Below are positions 51,868-61,000 of a stretch of DNA of 64,000 bases, in pieces. The notes below the pieces were generated by a model. The model ran no database searches and had not been told where the DNA came from. It saw nothing but the letters and a program-made list of their open reading frames with translations. This DNA comes from Atopomonas sediminilitoris (GTDB lineage: Bacteria > Pseudomonadota > Gammaproteobacteria > Pseudomonadales > Pseudomonadaceae), in NCBI RefSeq assembly GCF_022601735.1, contig NZ_JAKUMM010000010.1, forward strand, positions 1-64,000, written 5' to 3'. The position numbers and the translations under genes were made by a program. Each line of letters begins with the position of its first letter. The stretch's first letter is position 1.

Positions 51868-52815
51868 ATGGAGTTGGTTAGAGGTTTGCACAATCTGCGC
51901 CCAAGGCACCGTGGGCATGTGGTCAGCATCGGTAACTTCGATGGTGTCCACATGGGGCATCAGGCGATTCTGGCGCGTTTGCATGACGCTGCCGCGCGCG
52001 CCGATCTGCCCAGCTGCGTGGTGTTGTTTGAGCCGCAGCCGCGGGAGTTTTTTGCCGGCAAACAAGCGCCGGCGCGCTTGAGTCGCTTGCGTGACAAGCT
52101 GGCCCTGTTGGCTGAGGCGGGTGTCGATCGTGTGCTGTGTCTGGCCTTCAACGAGCGCTTGCGTGAACTGACCGCCGACGCCTTCGTGCAAAAAATTCTC
52201 TGCGACGGCTTGGGTGTTCAGCATCTGCAAGTGGGCGATGATTTTCGCTTTGGCTGCGACCGTGCCGGTGATTTTGCTTTTTTACAGCAGACTGGCACGC
52301 AGCTGGGGTTTAGCGTCGAAAACAATCAAACCGTGGCGCTGGGAGCTGAGCGAGTCAGCAGCACACGGATTCGCGCAGCGCTTGATAGTGGCGACTTCGC
52401 GACGGCAGAAAGCCTGCTGGGGCGTCCTTATGTGATTCAAGGGCGCGTGCTGCACGGACAAAAGCTCGGCCGCACAATTGGTGTGCCGACGGCGAATATC
52501 CAACTCAAGCGTTTGCGTGCGCCGCTGCATGGGGTGTACGTGGTGAGCGCCGAGCGCGGCGGGCAGCGTTGGGCTGGCGTGGCTAACATTGGCGAGCGCC
52601 CGACAGTGCAGGGCGACGGGCAGGCCCACCTTGAGGTGCATTTGCTGGATTTTGCCGGTGATTTATACGGCCAGCGCCTGAGCGTGCAGTTTCATGCCAA
52701 AGTACGTGACGAACAAAAATTTGCTGGACTAGACGCCCTCAAAGCCGCGATTGAGCAAGATATCGCCGCGGCACGCGCCTACTGGCAGCAACACCCATTA
52801 TCGCGCCCTGTGTGA
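51868..52815 (+). CDS. ribF: Bifunctional riboflavin kinase / FAD synthetase
   Basis: The 315-residue protein has an N-terminal FAD synthetase domain ([27 protein letters not shown]) and a C-terminal riboflavin kinase domain ([24 protein letters not shown]). It makes FMN and FAD, which the nearby flavoproteins also need. It lies between murJ and ileS in the conserved order. The start [12 protein letters not shown] matches the family. Confidence 0.95.
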   Translation: MELVRGLHNLRPRHRGHVVSIGNFDGVHMGHQAILARLHDAAARADLPSCVVLFEPQPREFFAGKQAPARLSRLRDKLALLAEAGVDRVLCLAFNERLRELTADAFVQKILCDGLGVQHLQVGDDFRFGCDRAGDFAFLQQTGTQLGFSVENNQTVALGAERVSSTRIRAALDSGDFATAESLLGRPYVIQGRVLHGQKLGRTIGVPTANIQLKRLRAPLHGVYVVSAERGGQRWAGVANIGERPTVQGDGQAHLEVHLLDFAGDLYGQRLSVQFHAKVRDEQKFAGLDALKAAIEQDIAAARAYWQQHPLSRPV

Positions 52816-52855
52816 CAGGGCAGTTCTTTATGCAAGCAGGAATGAGCCCAGAGCC

Positions 52856-55675
52856 ATGACCGACTACAAAGCAACCCTCAATCTTCCGGAAACCGACTTT
52901 CCCATGAAAGCCGGTCTGGCCCAGCGCGAACCCGACATGCTCAAGGCATGGGACAGCATTGGCCTGTACCAGAAGATTCGTGCGATTAGCGCCGGTCGGC
53001 CCAAGTTCGTGCTGCACGATGGCCCGCCGTATGCCAACGGTGATATCCACATCGGCCATGCAGTGAACAAAATCCTCAAGGACATCATTGTAAAGTCCAA
53101 GACATTGGCTGGCTTCGATGCGCCCTACGTGCCCGGCTGGGACTGTCACGGTCTACCGATTGAGCACAAAGTCGAGACGATGATCGGTCGTGCCGGCGAC
53201 AAGGTGCCCTACCGCGAGTTTCGCCAAAAGTGCCGAGAGTATGCCGCCACCCAAGTGGCCGGGCAGAAGCGCGACTTTATCCGCTTGGGCGTGCTGGGTG
53301 ACTGGGACAACCCCTACCTGACGATGAACTTCCAGACCGAAGCCGACATCGTGCGCAGCCTAGGTCGCATCGTTGCCAATGGCCACTTGGTCAAAGGCTA
53401 CAAGCCGGTGTACTGGAGCGTGGTCGGGCAGAGTGCTCTGGCCGAGGCCGAGGTGGAATACCAAGACAAGACCTCGACCGCCATCGATGTGCGTTTCACC
53501 GCCGTCGATCAAGCCAAATTGTTGGCCGCCTTCCCTGATGCCGCAGGCCAAGGTGTTGCCTCGCTGGTGATCTGGACCACCACACCGTGGACCATTCCAG
53601 CCAACCAAGCCGTGGCCCTGAATGCCGAGCTGGAGTACAGCTTGGTGCAGTTGGACGCCGGTAACGGTGTCGAGCGCCTGGTGCTGGCGACCGACTTGCT
53701 CAAAGACATCATGCCGCGCTGGGGTGTAGACGACTGGCAAGAGCTGGGTGTTTGCCGTGGCGCCGCGCTGGAAGGCTTGCTGCTGACGCATCCAGTGTTT
53801 GACCGCGAAGTGCCGGTGATCCTCGGTGATCACGTCACCTTAGATGCCGGTACCGGCGCGGTGCATACCGCCCCCGACCACGGTATTGAAGACTTCCAAG
53901 TCGGCCAAGCCTATGGTCTCGGCACGTTAAATTTGGTTCAAGCTGATGGCACTTATAGTGCGGCGGCCGGCCAATTTGCCGGCGTGCACGTGTACAAGGC
54001 CGATGAGCCGGTACTCGGTGCCCTGCGTGAGAGTGGCAAGCTGGTGTGCGTGAAGAAATTCCAGCACAGCTACCCGCACTGCTGGCGCACCAAAACGCCG
54101 CTGATTTACCGTGCCACGCCGCAGTGGTTTATCTCGATGGACGAGAAAGGCCTGCTGGATGACGCCAAAGCCGCCGTCAAAGGCGTGCGCTGGGTGCCGG
54201 AGTGGGGCCAAAACCGTATCGAGGGCATGCTGGAGCAAAGCCCTGATTGGTGTGTGTCGCGCCAGCGCACATGGGGCGTGCCGATCACCCTGTTTATCCA
54301 CAAAGACACCGAAGAGCTGCACCCGCGCACGCAGGAGCTGTTCGAACAGGTGGCGCAGCGTATTGCCGAGAATGGCATCGATGCTTGGTTTGAGCTGGAT
54401 GCCGCCGAGCTTATCGGTGCCGATGCCGCTGAATACGTCAAAGTCACCGATACGCTGGATGTTTGGTTTGACTCCGGCGTCACGCATGCGGCGGTGCTGG
54501 AGCGCCGCGAAGAGCTTGGCTTCCCCGCCGACTTGTACCTGGAAGGCTCCGACCAGCATCGCGGCTGGTTCCAGTCGTCACTGAAAACCAGCATCGCTAT
54601 CCACGGCAAAGCGCCTTACAAGCAAGTGCTGACCCACGGCTTTACCGTCGATCAAGACGGGCGCAAGATGTCCAAATCCTTGGGTAATGTGGTTGCGCCG
54701 CAATCGGTGATGGACAAGCTGGGTGCGGATATTCTGCGTCTGTGGGTTGCCTCCACCGATTATTCGGCAGAGATGGCAGTGTCGGACCAAATTCTTAGTC
54801 GTACGGCGGATTCGTACCGCCGCATCCGCAACACCGCGCGCTTCCTGCTGGCTAACCTGAATGGCTTTGACCCCAAGCAAGACTTGTTGCCGTGCGAGCA
54901 AATGCTTGATCTCGATCGCTGGGCCGTGGCCCGCGCCGCCGAGTTGCAGGCAGAAATCCTTGAGGCTTACAGCAACTACCGCTTCTTGGTGGTGTACCAA
55001 AAGGTGCATAACTTCTGCGTGCAGGAGTTGGGCGGCTTCTACCTCGATATCATCAAAGACCGTCAGTACACCACGCAGGCCAATAGCCGCGCGCGCCGCT
55101 CGTGTCAGAGTGCGCTGTACCACATCGCCGAAGCCTTGGTGCGCTGGATTGCACCGATTCTGAGCTTTACCGCCGATGAGATTTGGAGCTTCTTGCCGGG
55201 CGAGCGTAACGAATCCACGCTGTTGAACACATTCTATACCGGCCTCGAAGCCTTACCGGCGGATGCTGAGTTGAACATGGCGTTCTGGCAGCGCGTGATG
55301 CTGGTCAAGGATGCGGTGAACAAAGAGCTAGAAAATCAGCGCAGCCAAAAGCTGATCAAAGCCAACCTGCAAGCGGAAGTTACCCTGTTTGCCACGGCTG
55401 AGATTCAAGCCGATTTTGCCCGTCTAGGCGATGAGCTGCGCTTTGTCTTGATTACCTCCAAGGCCAGCGTGCAAGACCTGGCAGCCGCTGGCGATAACGC
55501 CGTTGCCACCGAGGTAGACGGGCTGAAGCTGAGCATTGTGGTCAGCCAAGCACCCAAGTGCGTGCGCTGCTGGCATCACCGCGAAGACGTCGGCCAACAG
55601 GCTGGGCACGAAGAAATCTGCGGCCGCTGTGTCGAAAACATCAGTGGCGCAGGTGAGGTGCGTCAGCATGCTTGA
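52856..55675 (+). CDS. ileS: Isoleucyl-tRNA synthetase
   Basis: This 939-residue class I synthetase has the HIGH motif ([11 protein letters not shown]), a full editing domain (residues about 190-400; [14 protein letters not shown]), and KMSKS ([11 protein letters not shown]). A C-terminal zinc-finger uses [10 protein letters not shown] and CGRCVEN. ATG 52856 begins [18 protein letters not shown], the usual start. It overlaps the lspA gene by 8 nt. Confidence 0.97.
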   Translation: MTDYKATLNLPETDFPMKAGLAQREPDMLKAWDSIGLYQKIRAISAGRPKFVLHDGPPYANGDIHIGHAVNKILKDIIVKSKTLAGFDAPYVPGWDCHGLPIEHKVETMIGRAGDKVPYREFRQKCREYAATQVAGQKRDFIRLGVLGDWDNPYLTMNFQTEADIVRSLGRIVANGHLVKGYKPVYWSVVGQSALAEAEVEYQDKTSTAIDVRFTAVDQAKLLAAFPDAAGQGVASLVIWTTTPWTIPANQAVALNAELEYSLVQLDAGNGVERLVLATDLLKDIMPRWGVDDWQELGVCRGAALEGLLLTHPVFDREVPVILGDHVTLDAGTGAVHTAPDHGIEDFQVGQAYGLGTLNLVQADGTYSAAAGQFAGVHVYKADEPVLGALRESGKLVCVKKFQHSYPHCWRTKTPLIYRATPQWFISMDEKGLLDDAKAAVKGVRWVPEWGQNRIEGMLEQSPDWCVSRQRTWGVPITLFIHKDTEELHPRTQELFEQVAQRIAENGIDAWFELDAAELIGADAAEYVKVTDTLDVWFDSGVTHAAVLERREELGFPADLYLEGSDQHRGWFQSSLKTSIAIHGKAPYKQVLTHGFTVDQDGRKMSKSLGNVVAPQSVMDKLGADILRLWVASTDYSAEMAVSDQILSRTADSYRRIRNTARFLLANLNGFDPKQDLLPCEQMLDLDRWAVARAAELQAEILEAYSNYRFLVVYQKVHNFCVQELGGFYLDIIKDRQYTTQANSRARRSCQSALYHIAEALVRWIAPILSFTADEIWSFLPGERNESTLLNTFYTGLEALPADAELNMAFWQRVMLVKDAVNKELENQRSQKLIKANLQAEVTLFATAEIQADFARLGDELRFVLITSKASVQDLAAAGDNAVATEVDGLKLSIVVSQAPKCVRCWHHREDVGQQAGHEEICGRCVENISGAGEVRQHA

Positions 55676-56186
55676 TCGCCTCAAACAAGGCGGTTTGCCG
55701 TGGTTGTGGCTGAGTCTGCTGCTGTTGGTGGCAGACCGCCTGAGCAAGGTGTACTTCGAAGGCTTGTTTAACTATCAGGTGTACCAGCAGATCGTGGTCA
55801 TTCCCGACTACTTCAGCTGGACGCTGGCCTACAACAAAGGCGCTGCGTTTAGCTTTCTGGCGGGGCACTCTGGCTGGCAGCGCTGGTTTTTTGCCGTGAT
55901 TGCGGTGGGTGTGAGCATCGCCTTGGTGATCTGGCTTAAGCGCTTACCTAAGCAAGACCGCTGGACGGCAATCGCCTTAGCCATGGTGCTCGGCGGTGCG
56001 CTGGGTAACTTGTACGACCGCGTGATGCTGGGCCAAGTGGTGGACTTTATCCTCGTGCACTGGCGTAGCGAGTATTATTTTCCGGCGTTTAACCTCGCCG
56101 ATTGTGGCATTACCGTGGGTGCGGTGATGCTGTTTAAAGATGTATTCAAGAAAGACGAAGCCCCGTCCGGAGAAAAACATGTCTGA
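55668..56186 (+). CDS. lspA: Lipoprotein signal peptidase (SPase II)
   Basis: This 172-residue membrane enzyme has four helices and the two catalytic Asp in [14 protein letters not shown] and [11 protein letters not shown]. It removes signal peptides from prolipoproteins such as the RlpA and EF-hand lipoproteins of this window. ATG 55668 overlaps the ileS stop by 8 nt. fkpB starts 8 nt before its end, so ileS-lspA-fkpB-ispH is one operon. Confidence 0.95.
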   Translation: MLDRLKQGGLPWLWLSLLLLVADRLSKVYFEGLFNYQVYQQIVVIPDYFSWTLAYNKGAAFSFLAGHSGWQRWFFAVIAVGVSIALVIWLKRLPKQDRWTAIALAMVLGGALGNLYDRVMLGQVVDFILVHWRSEYYFPAFNLADCGITVGAVMLFKDVFKKDEAPSGEKHV

Positions 56187-56625
56187 CGTTGTGATTGGCC
56201 CGGATAGCCGCGTAACCCTGCACTTTGCCCTCAAATTTGCCGACAATGGCGAGGTGGTGGACTCCACCTTCGACAAGAGCCCGGCCACCTTTACCGTGGG
56301 TGACGGCAGCCTGTTGCCCGGTTTTGAGCAGGCATTGTTTGGTAGCCGTGCCGGCGAGCAAAAAAGCCTCGCCATCACACCGGAACAAGGCTTTGGTCAG
56401 CCCAATCCGCAGAACGTGCAGCGCATGCCACGCGATAACTTCCAAGACATGGAATTATCCGAAGGGCTGTTGGTGATTTTCAACGATGCCGCCAATGCCG
56501 AATTGCCCGGCGTGGTTAAAGCGTTGGAGGGCGATACTGTGGTGATCGACTTTAACCATCCGCTCGCCGGCAAAGCGCTGACCTTTGACGTTGAGATTTT
56601 GGAGGTCCAGCCCACGGCTGGGTAA
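56179..56625 (+). CDS. fkpB: FKBP-type peptidyl-prolyl isomerase (FkpB/SlpA-like)
   Basis: This 148-residue protein is a SlyD-like FKBP: VTLHFALKFADNGEVVDSTFD, GSLLPGFEQALFGSRAGEQ and a flap insert with PRDNFQDMELSEG. Such proteins are cytosolic isomerases and chaperones. ATG 56179 overlaps lspA by 8 nt, and ispH begins 3 nt after its stop. The set lspA-fkpB-ispH is typical of gammaproteobacteria. Confidence 0.92.
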   Translation: MSDVVIGPDSRVTLHFALKFADNGEVVDSTFDKSPATFTVGDGSLLPGFEQALFGSRAGEQKSLAITPEQGFGQPNPQNVQRMPRDNFQDMELSEGLLVIFNDAANAELPGVVKALEGDTVVIDFNHPLAGKALTFDVEILEVQPTAG

Positions 56626-56628
56626 GGC

Positions 56629-57573
56629 ATGCAGATCAAGCTAGCCAATCCGCGCGGCTTTTGTGCCGGCGTCGATCGCGCCATCGAAATCGTCAATCGC
56701 GCGCTTGAGGTGTTCGGCCCACCGATTTATGTGCGCCATGAAGTGGTACACAACAAGTTTGTGGTCAACGATCTGCGTGAGCGCGGCGCGGTGTTTGTCG
56801 AAGAGCTCGATCAAGTGCCCGATAACGTCATCGTGATTTTTAGCGCCCACGGTGTGAGTCAGGCCGTGCGCCAAGAGGCAGAGCGGCGCGGCTTAAAAGT
56901 CTTTGATGCCACGTGCCCGCTGGTCACCAAAGTCCATATGGAAGTGGTGCGCTACAGCCGCGAAGGCCGCGAATGCGTGCTGATTGGCCACGAAGGCCAT
57001 CCTGAAGTAGAAGGCACCATGGGCCAGTATGACGCCAGCAACGGCGGCGCGATTCATTTGGTAGAAGATGAAGCCGACGTCGCCGCCATGACCGTGCGCA
57101 ATCCAGACGCCTTGGCCTACGTTACCCAAACCACCTTGTCGATGGATGACACCAGTAAAGTCATCGACGCCTTGCGTGCGAAATTCCCAGCCATCCACGG
57201 GCCACGGAAAGACGACATCTGCTACGCCACGCAAAACCGCCAAGATGCGGTTAAGCAGCTGGCCAGCGAGTGTGACTTGGTGTTGGTGGTGGGCAGCCCC
57301 AATAGCTCCAACTCCAACCGCCTGCGCGAGCTAGCCGAACGCATGCACACCCCCGCGTACTTAATCGACGGCGCTGAAGAAATACAGCCGCAATGGCTCA
57401 AGGGTGTTAAGCAAGTAGGCATCACCGCCGGCGCCTCCGCGCCGGAAGTGCTGGTGCAGGGTGTTATCGAACGCTTACAGGCGCTGGGTGGTGTCGCTGC
57501 GGTTGAGTTAGACGGCGAGCCGGAGAATGTCACGTTCTCAATGCCCAAAGAGCTGCGATTGAAAGAGCTTTAA
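56629..57573 (+). CDS. ispH: 4-hydroxy-3-methylbut-2-enyl diphosphate reductase
   Basis: The 314-residue iron-sulfur enzyme catalyses the last step of the MEP isoprenoid pathway, making IPP and DMAPP. The three cluster Cys are in [11 protein letters not shown] (C12), [10 protein letters not shown] and [11 protein letters not shown]. It also has [15 protein letters not shown]. It is the last gene of the ileS operon, ending at the large palindromic terminator at 57581. The products feed ispB of the same window. Confidence 0.97.
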   Translation: MQIKLANPRGFCAGVDRAIEIVNRALEVFGPPIYVRHEVVHNKFVVNDLRERGAVFVEELDQVPDNVIVIFSAHGVSQAVRQEAERRGLKVFDATCPLVTKVHMEVVRYSREGRECVLIGHEGHPEVEGTMGQYDASNGGAIHLVEDEADVAAMTVRNPDALAYVTQTTLSMDDTSKVIDALRAKFPAIHGPRKDDICYATQNRQDAVKQLASECDLVLVVGSPNSSNSNRLRELAERMHTPAYLIDGAEEIQPQWLKGVKQVGITAGASAPEVLVQGVIERLQALGGVAAVELDGEPENVTFSMPKELRLKEL

Positions 57574-57580
57574 CGGAAGA

Positions 57581-57620
57581 ACCCATAAAAAAACCGCCCG
57601 AAGGCGGTTTTTTTATGGGT
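57581..57620. terminator. Bidirectional terminator between ispH and pilE
   Basis: A perfect 18-bp inverted repeat with a CGAA loop, carrying A and T runs on the two sides. It is 7 nt after ispH and 5 nt after the pilE stop, so it ends both convergent transcripts. Confidence 0.9.
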
Positions 57621-57625
57621 TGGGT

Positions 57626-58057
57626 TTACCAACAGTCATCGACTGTAAGGGTTCCGCTTTCGCCTTTAATGCCGCGACTATCCAGCGTCAGATTGCCGCA
57701 CTCGGCATCATTGGCTTGCGCGCCCTGGCGGGTCGCGGTGAGTACTACGCAGGTCGCAATGGTTAGTCCTGCGCACGCAGCGGCACTGATGTTATAGCGA
57801 CCTTCATCCGAGGGCACGGCCGCGTCGGCGACAACGCCATAGCCGAGGCCGCCAGCACCTAAGTTAGTGATGTAACTTTGGGCAGTGGCAAAGCGACGCT
57901 CTTGTGCTTGCATGATCTCGCTAAGTTTGGCTTGGCCGTCGGTGCGGCCGGTTTTAACTACATAGCGCTGATAGCTTGGGTAAGCAATCGCGGCCAAAAT
58001 GCCGACGATTGCTACCACGATCATCAACTCCATCAGAGAGAAGCCACGTTGATTCAT
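57626..58057 (-). CDS. pilE: Type IV minor pilin PilE
   Basis: The 143-residue prepilin has a short leader ending RG, then the class III type IV pilin signal FSLMELMIVVAIVGILAAIAYPSYQ, with cleavage before Phe and Glu5 conserved. Two Cys pairs lie in the C-terminal part. It is processed by PilD and sits near the pilus tip as a minor pilin. The start shares a base with the PilY1 stop (TAATG), so it is the last gene of the minor-pilin operon. Confidence 0.93.
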   Translation of the reverse strand: MNQRGFSLMELMIVVAIVGILAAIAYPSYQRYVVKTGRTDGQAKLSEIMQAQERRFATAQSYITNLGAGGLGYGVVADAAVPSDEGRYNISAAACAGLTIATCVVLTATRQGAQANDAECGNLTLDSRGIKGESGTLTVDDCW

Positions 58058-61000
58058 TAATTTTCTCTCCAGTAAAGAGGGTCGGCTGCGCTTTGGTTGC
58101 TACACAATGCGTTGTTAGCGTCTACGCAGGTTAAGTCTAGCGATTCACTACCCACAATGATGGCAGGTTTATCTTGACCTAACACCACGGCAGGGCTTGG
58201 TGGAATACCTGAGCGGGTCAAATCAAAGCTGCGTACTGGGGTTTTAGTCCCGTTGATGGTTTGGGTAAATACCGCTGAGGCATCGCGCAGGCTCATGGCA
58301 TACAAGCGGCCTACACCCACATCCGAGCCACAGGTTGAAGTGGTTTGACCGCGCGGGCTAAAGGTAGTGAACAAGACGGCACCACCGAAGGAAACGGAGG
58401 TCGACAAGACCTTTTCGCCTTTAGGCAAGCGTAGGTAAAAACCCTTGCTTGATTTGAGTAGCGCGGTGTTCGGTGTGTAGCTGTTGCCGGGGGTGAGCTG
58501 GGTATAGAGGTTGTTAATTTGCGTGCGCAGAGCAGGTAGGCCGGTGACAGGGTCTTCGGCGTTCTTAATCGCTAAGTCCACCAAATACTGGTACGCCGCA
58601 AACACTGTCAGGGCTTCCGGTGCTGCTGCTGCGGTCGCGTCGCTAAACTGCTGCGACGTTAGTAGGCCGCTAGTGTAGAGCACCGCTGCGATGGTATCGG
58701 CATCAGTTTGGTAGCCAGTGGCCAAGGTAAGGTAAGCGTCGCGGTCGGTGGCCAGCTGAATTAGCGTGGCAACGACACTGGCTTGGTTAGTGGCCAAGTT
58801 GGCTAGCTCGGTCGCTTTGGTGGCTTCGTCGATGGCCAGTAGTTCAGCGGCCGTTTTAGTCGCCGTGCCGCTAAAGCCAAGTGCGGCTTTGAGATCAGCC
58901 AGCGGTGTTACCAGCGCGGCAGCAATCGCGGTAGCGTCCGGACCTGTAGGACCTGTAGGACCTGTAGGGCCTGTAGCGCCTGCGTTTAATGCGCTATTAA
59001 TTTGCGCGAGTAGCGCTTGGATGCTGGTGCTGTTGGCGTTGATGGCGGCACGGTCGATGACGGCTTGTTCCGCAGCGTAGGTCGTACGAGCAGTGCTTAG
59101 GGTTGTCTCCATGCCAGGGATCAAATCGCTATCAAAATTAGGATCATTTTTAGCGGCGATTAAGGCGTCCTCGAGGTCGGTAACGACTTTCCATTTGGCA
59201 TCAGCGGCGTCGCGTAGTGCAGTGAGGCTTTCAACCTCTAAGGCCAACTTGTCTCGCAAACTGAGCATCGCAGACGCAGCAGCATCATCGGTGACTGCTT
59301 TGTCACGCGCTGCGACCGCATTGTCGTAAGCGGTTTGTGCGTCCGTCTTCAGTTGCAGCTTAGCGGCTGTGGTTGTGGCCGACGCCGTTGCTACGCCTTG
59401 CGCGGTATTGGCTATGCCGCGATCTGCGGTGGCTTGGTTGCGCGCGGCTGTGGCAGCAGTATTGGCGCTAGCAAGGGCGGTATTGGCTGTGCCCAAGGCT
59501 GTGTTGGTGGTTGCCACAAGGGCAGTGGCTGCAGTGAGCGCGATGTTGGCTGCAGTTTGCGCGGCAGCGGCAGTCGCTAGTGCGGAGTTTGCAGCAGTAA
59601 GGTCGCTATTGGCTGTGTCTAGTGCCGTGACAGCATTGTCGCGAACAATAACGGCAGCATTGTAGGCCGCTTCAGCGGCGTCGAATGTTGCTTGTGCAGA
59701 GTCTTTCGCGGCAATTAGCGTTGGGTCGGTTGGGTTGAGCGCTAGATCTGCAATTGCTGTATTAAGGTTTGTTTGTGCGGTGTCGCGAGTGGTTGTTTTG
59801 CTGGTGAGATCACTAACAGCGTTGTCTTTGGCTGTCACCGCGCTGCCTTGCGCGGACACCGCATTGCCGTGGTTTGTAAAGGCGGTGGCGTGCGCACTGT
59901 CGGCTGCGGTTTTAGCGGCAGTTTTCCCCGGTACGTCTGCCACTGCATCGTCATAGTTTTGCTGTGCAGTTTGTTGTTCTGTCAGCTTGGTGGCTGCCAA
60001 GGCCTCTGCAGCGGTGGCAGCAGTTTCAGCGTTTGTTGCCGTATTGTCTTTGCTCGCGAAGTCAGCGGCATCGGCATCGGAAATCAGTTTGGCGGCGTTG
60101 TAATTGTTGCTTGCAGTGGTTAGCTCACCTTGTGCCGAGGTGGCAGCCGAGGTCAGCGCAGCGGAGTCGGCGCTGTCGTCGAGTGATTTCGCGGCTTGAT
60201 AGGCAGCTTCAACCCCTTGCAGCGCGGCATGGGTGTCGCGAATCAGGGCTTGGTAGTCACTCTGCGCCTTGGTGTTAGGCGCGTGTTGCTCAATGTACGG
60301 TTGGGTGCTGGTGATGTCATCCATCGAGCGTTGCTTGTCGTTGGCTAACGTCTTGTTCAGGTTGGCCGCGTCTTGTTTGGCTTGAAAGCCGCTACTGACC
60401 TTATAAGCATCCAAATTCGCGCGCGCGGTGGCCAAGGCGTCGTTGAGTGCCGTCATGGCATCTTCTTTTACCTTGATATCCGCTAGCACGGTGGTCGCTT
60501 GGGAGTCTGTCAGGTTTACGCTGGACACATCAACCAAGTCGCTCTCGCTGATGTTGGGGTAAGTGCTAGGGGCTGTTGTGCTGGGTTTGGTGTTAACAAA
60601 CGGGTCACGTAAGACATAAAAGCGATCGTTGGTGTCGGTGTTAAGAGGGCTTTCACGGAAGCCTGAACCAATCGAAATGGTGAAGTAAGTCGCACCGCCG
60701 CGCTCGCGAATTAACGCCACATCGGGTGAGGTAAAGAAGCGACGATTGTGCGCCGCATCCACGCCGCCAAGCTGGGCAATGCGGGCACCGTCAAAGGTGC
60801 TGCCGGTGCCGGTGTTGTTGATGTCAAAACGGAACACTTGGCCGCGCATGTCGCTGGCGTAAATGATGTCCAGCAGGCCATCGCCATCAATATCGACCAA
60901 GGTAGGGTCGGCCGCCATGCTGTTGGTCATGTTAGCCACTTTCAGGTTGGCAGTGCTGTCGCCGGTATTGCCGGCGCGCCAAATGAGCTGGCCGGTATCG

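Noticed and set aside
59335..59665. Long plus-strand reading frames opposite pilY1, Ala/Val/Gly-rich
   Set aside because: They are mirror images of the Ala/Thr-rich repeats on the minus strand, lack ribosome sites and overlap a strong gene.
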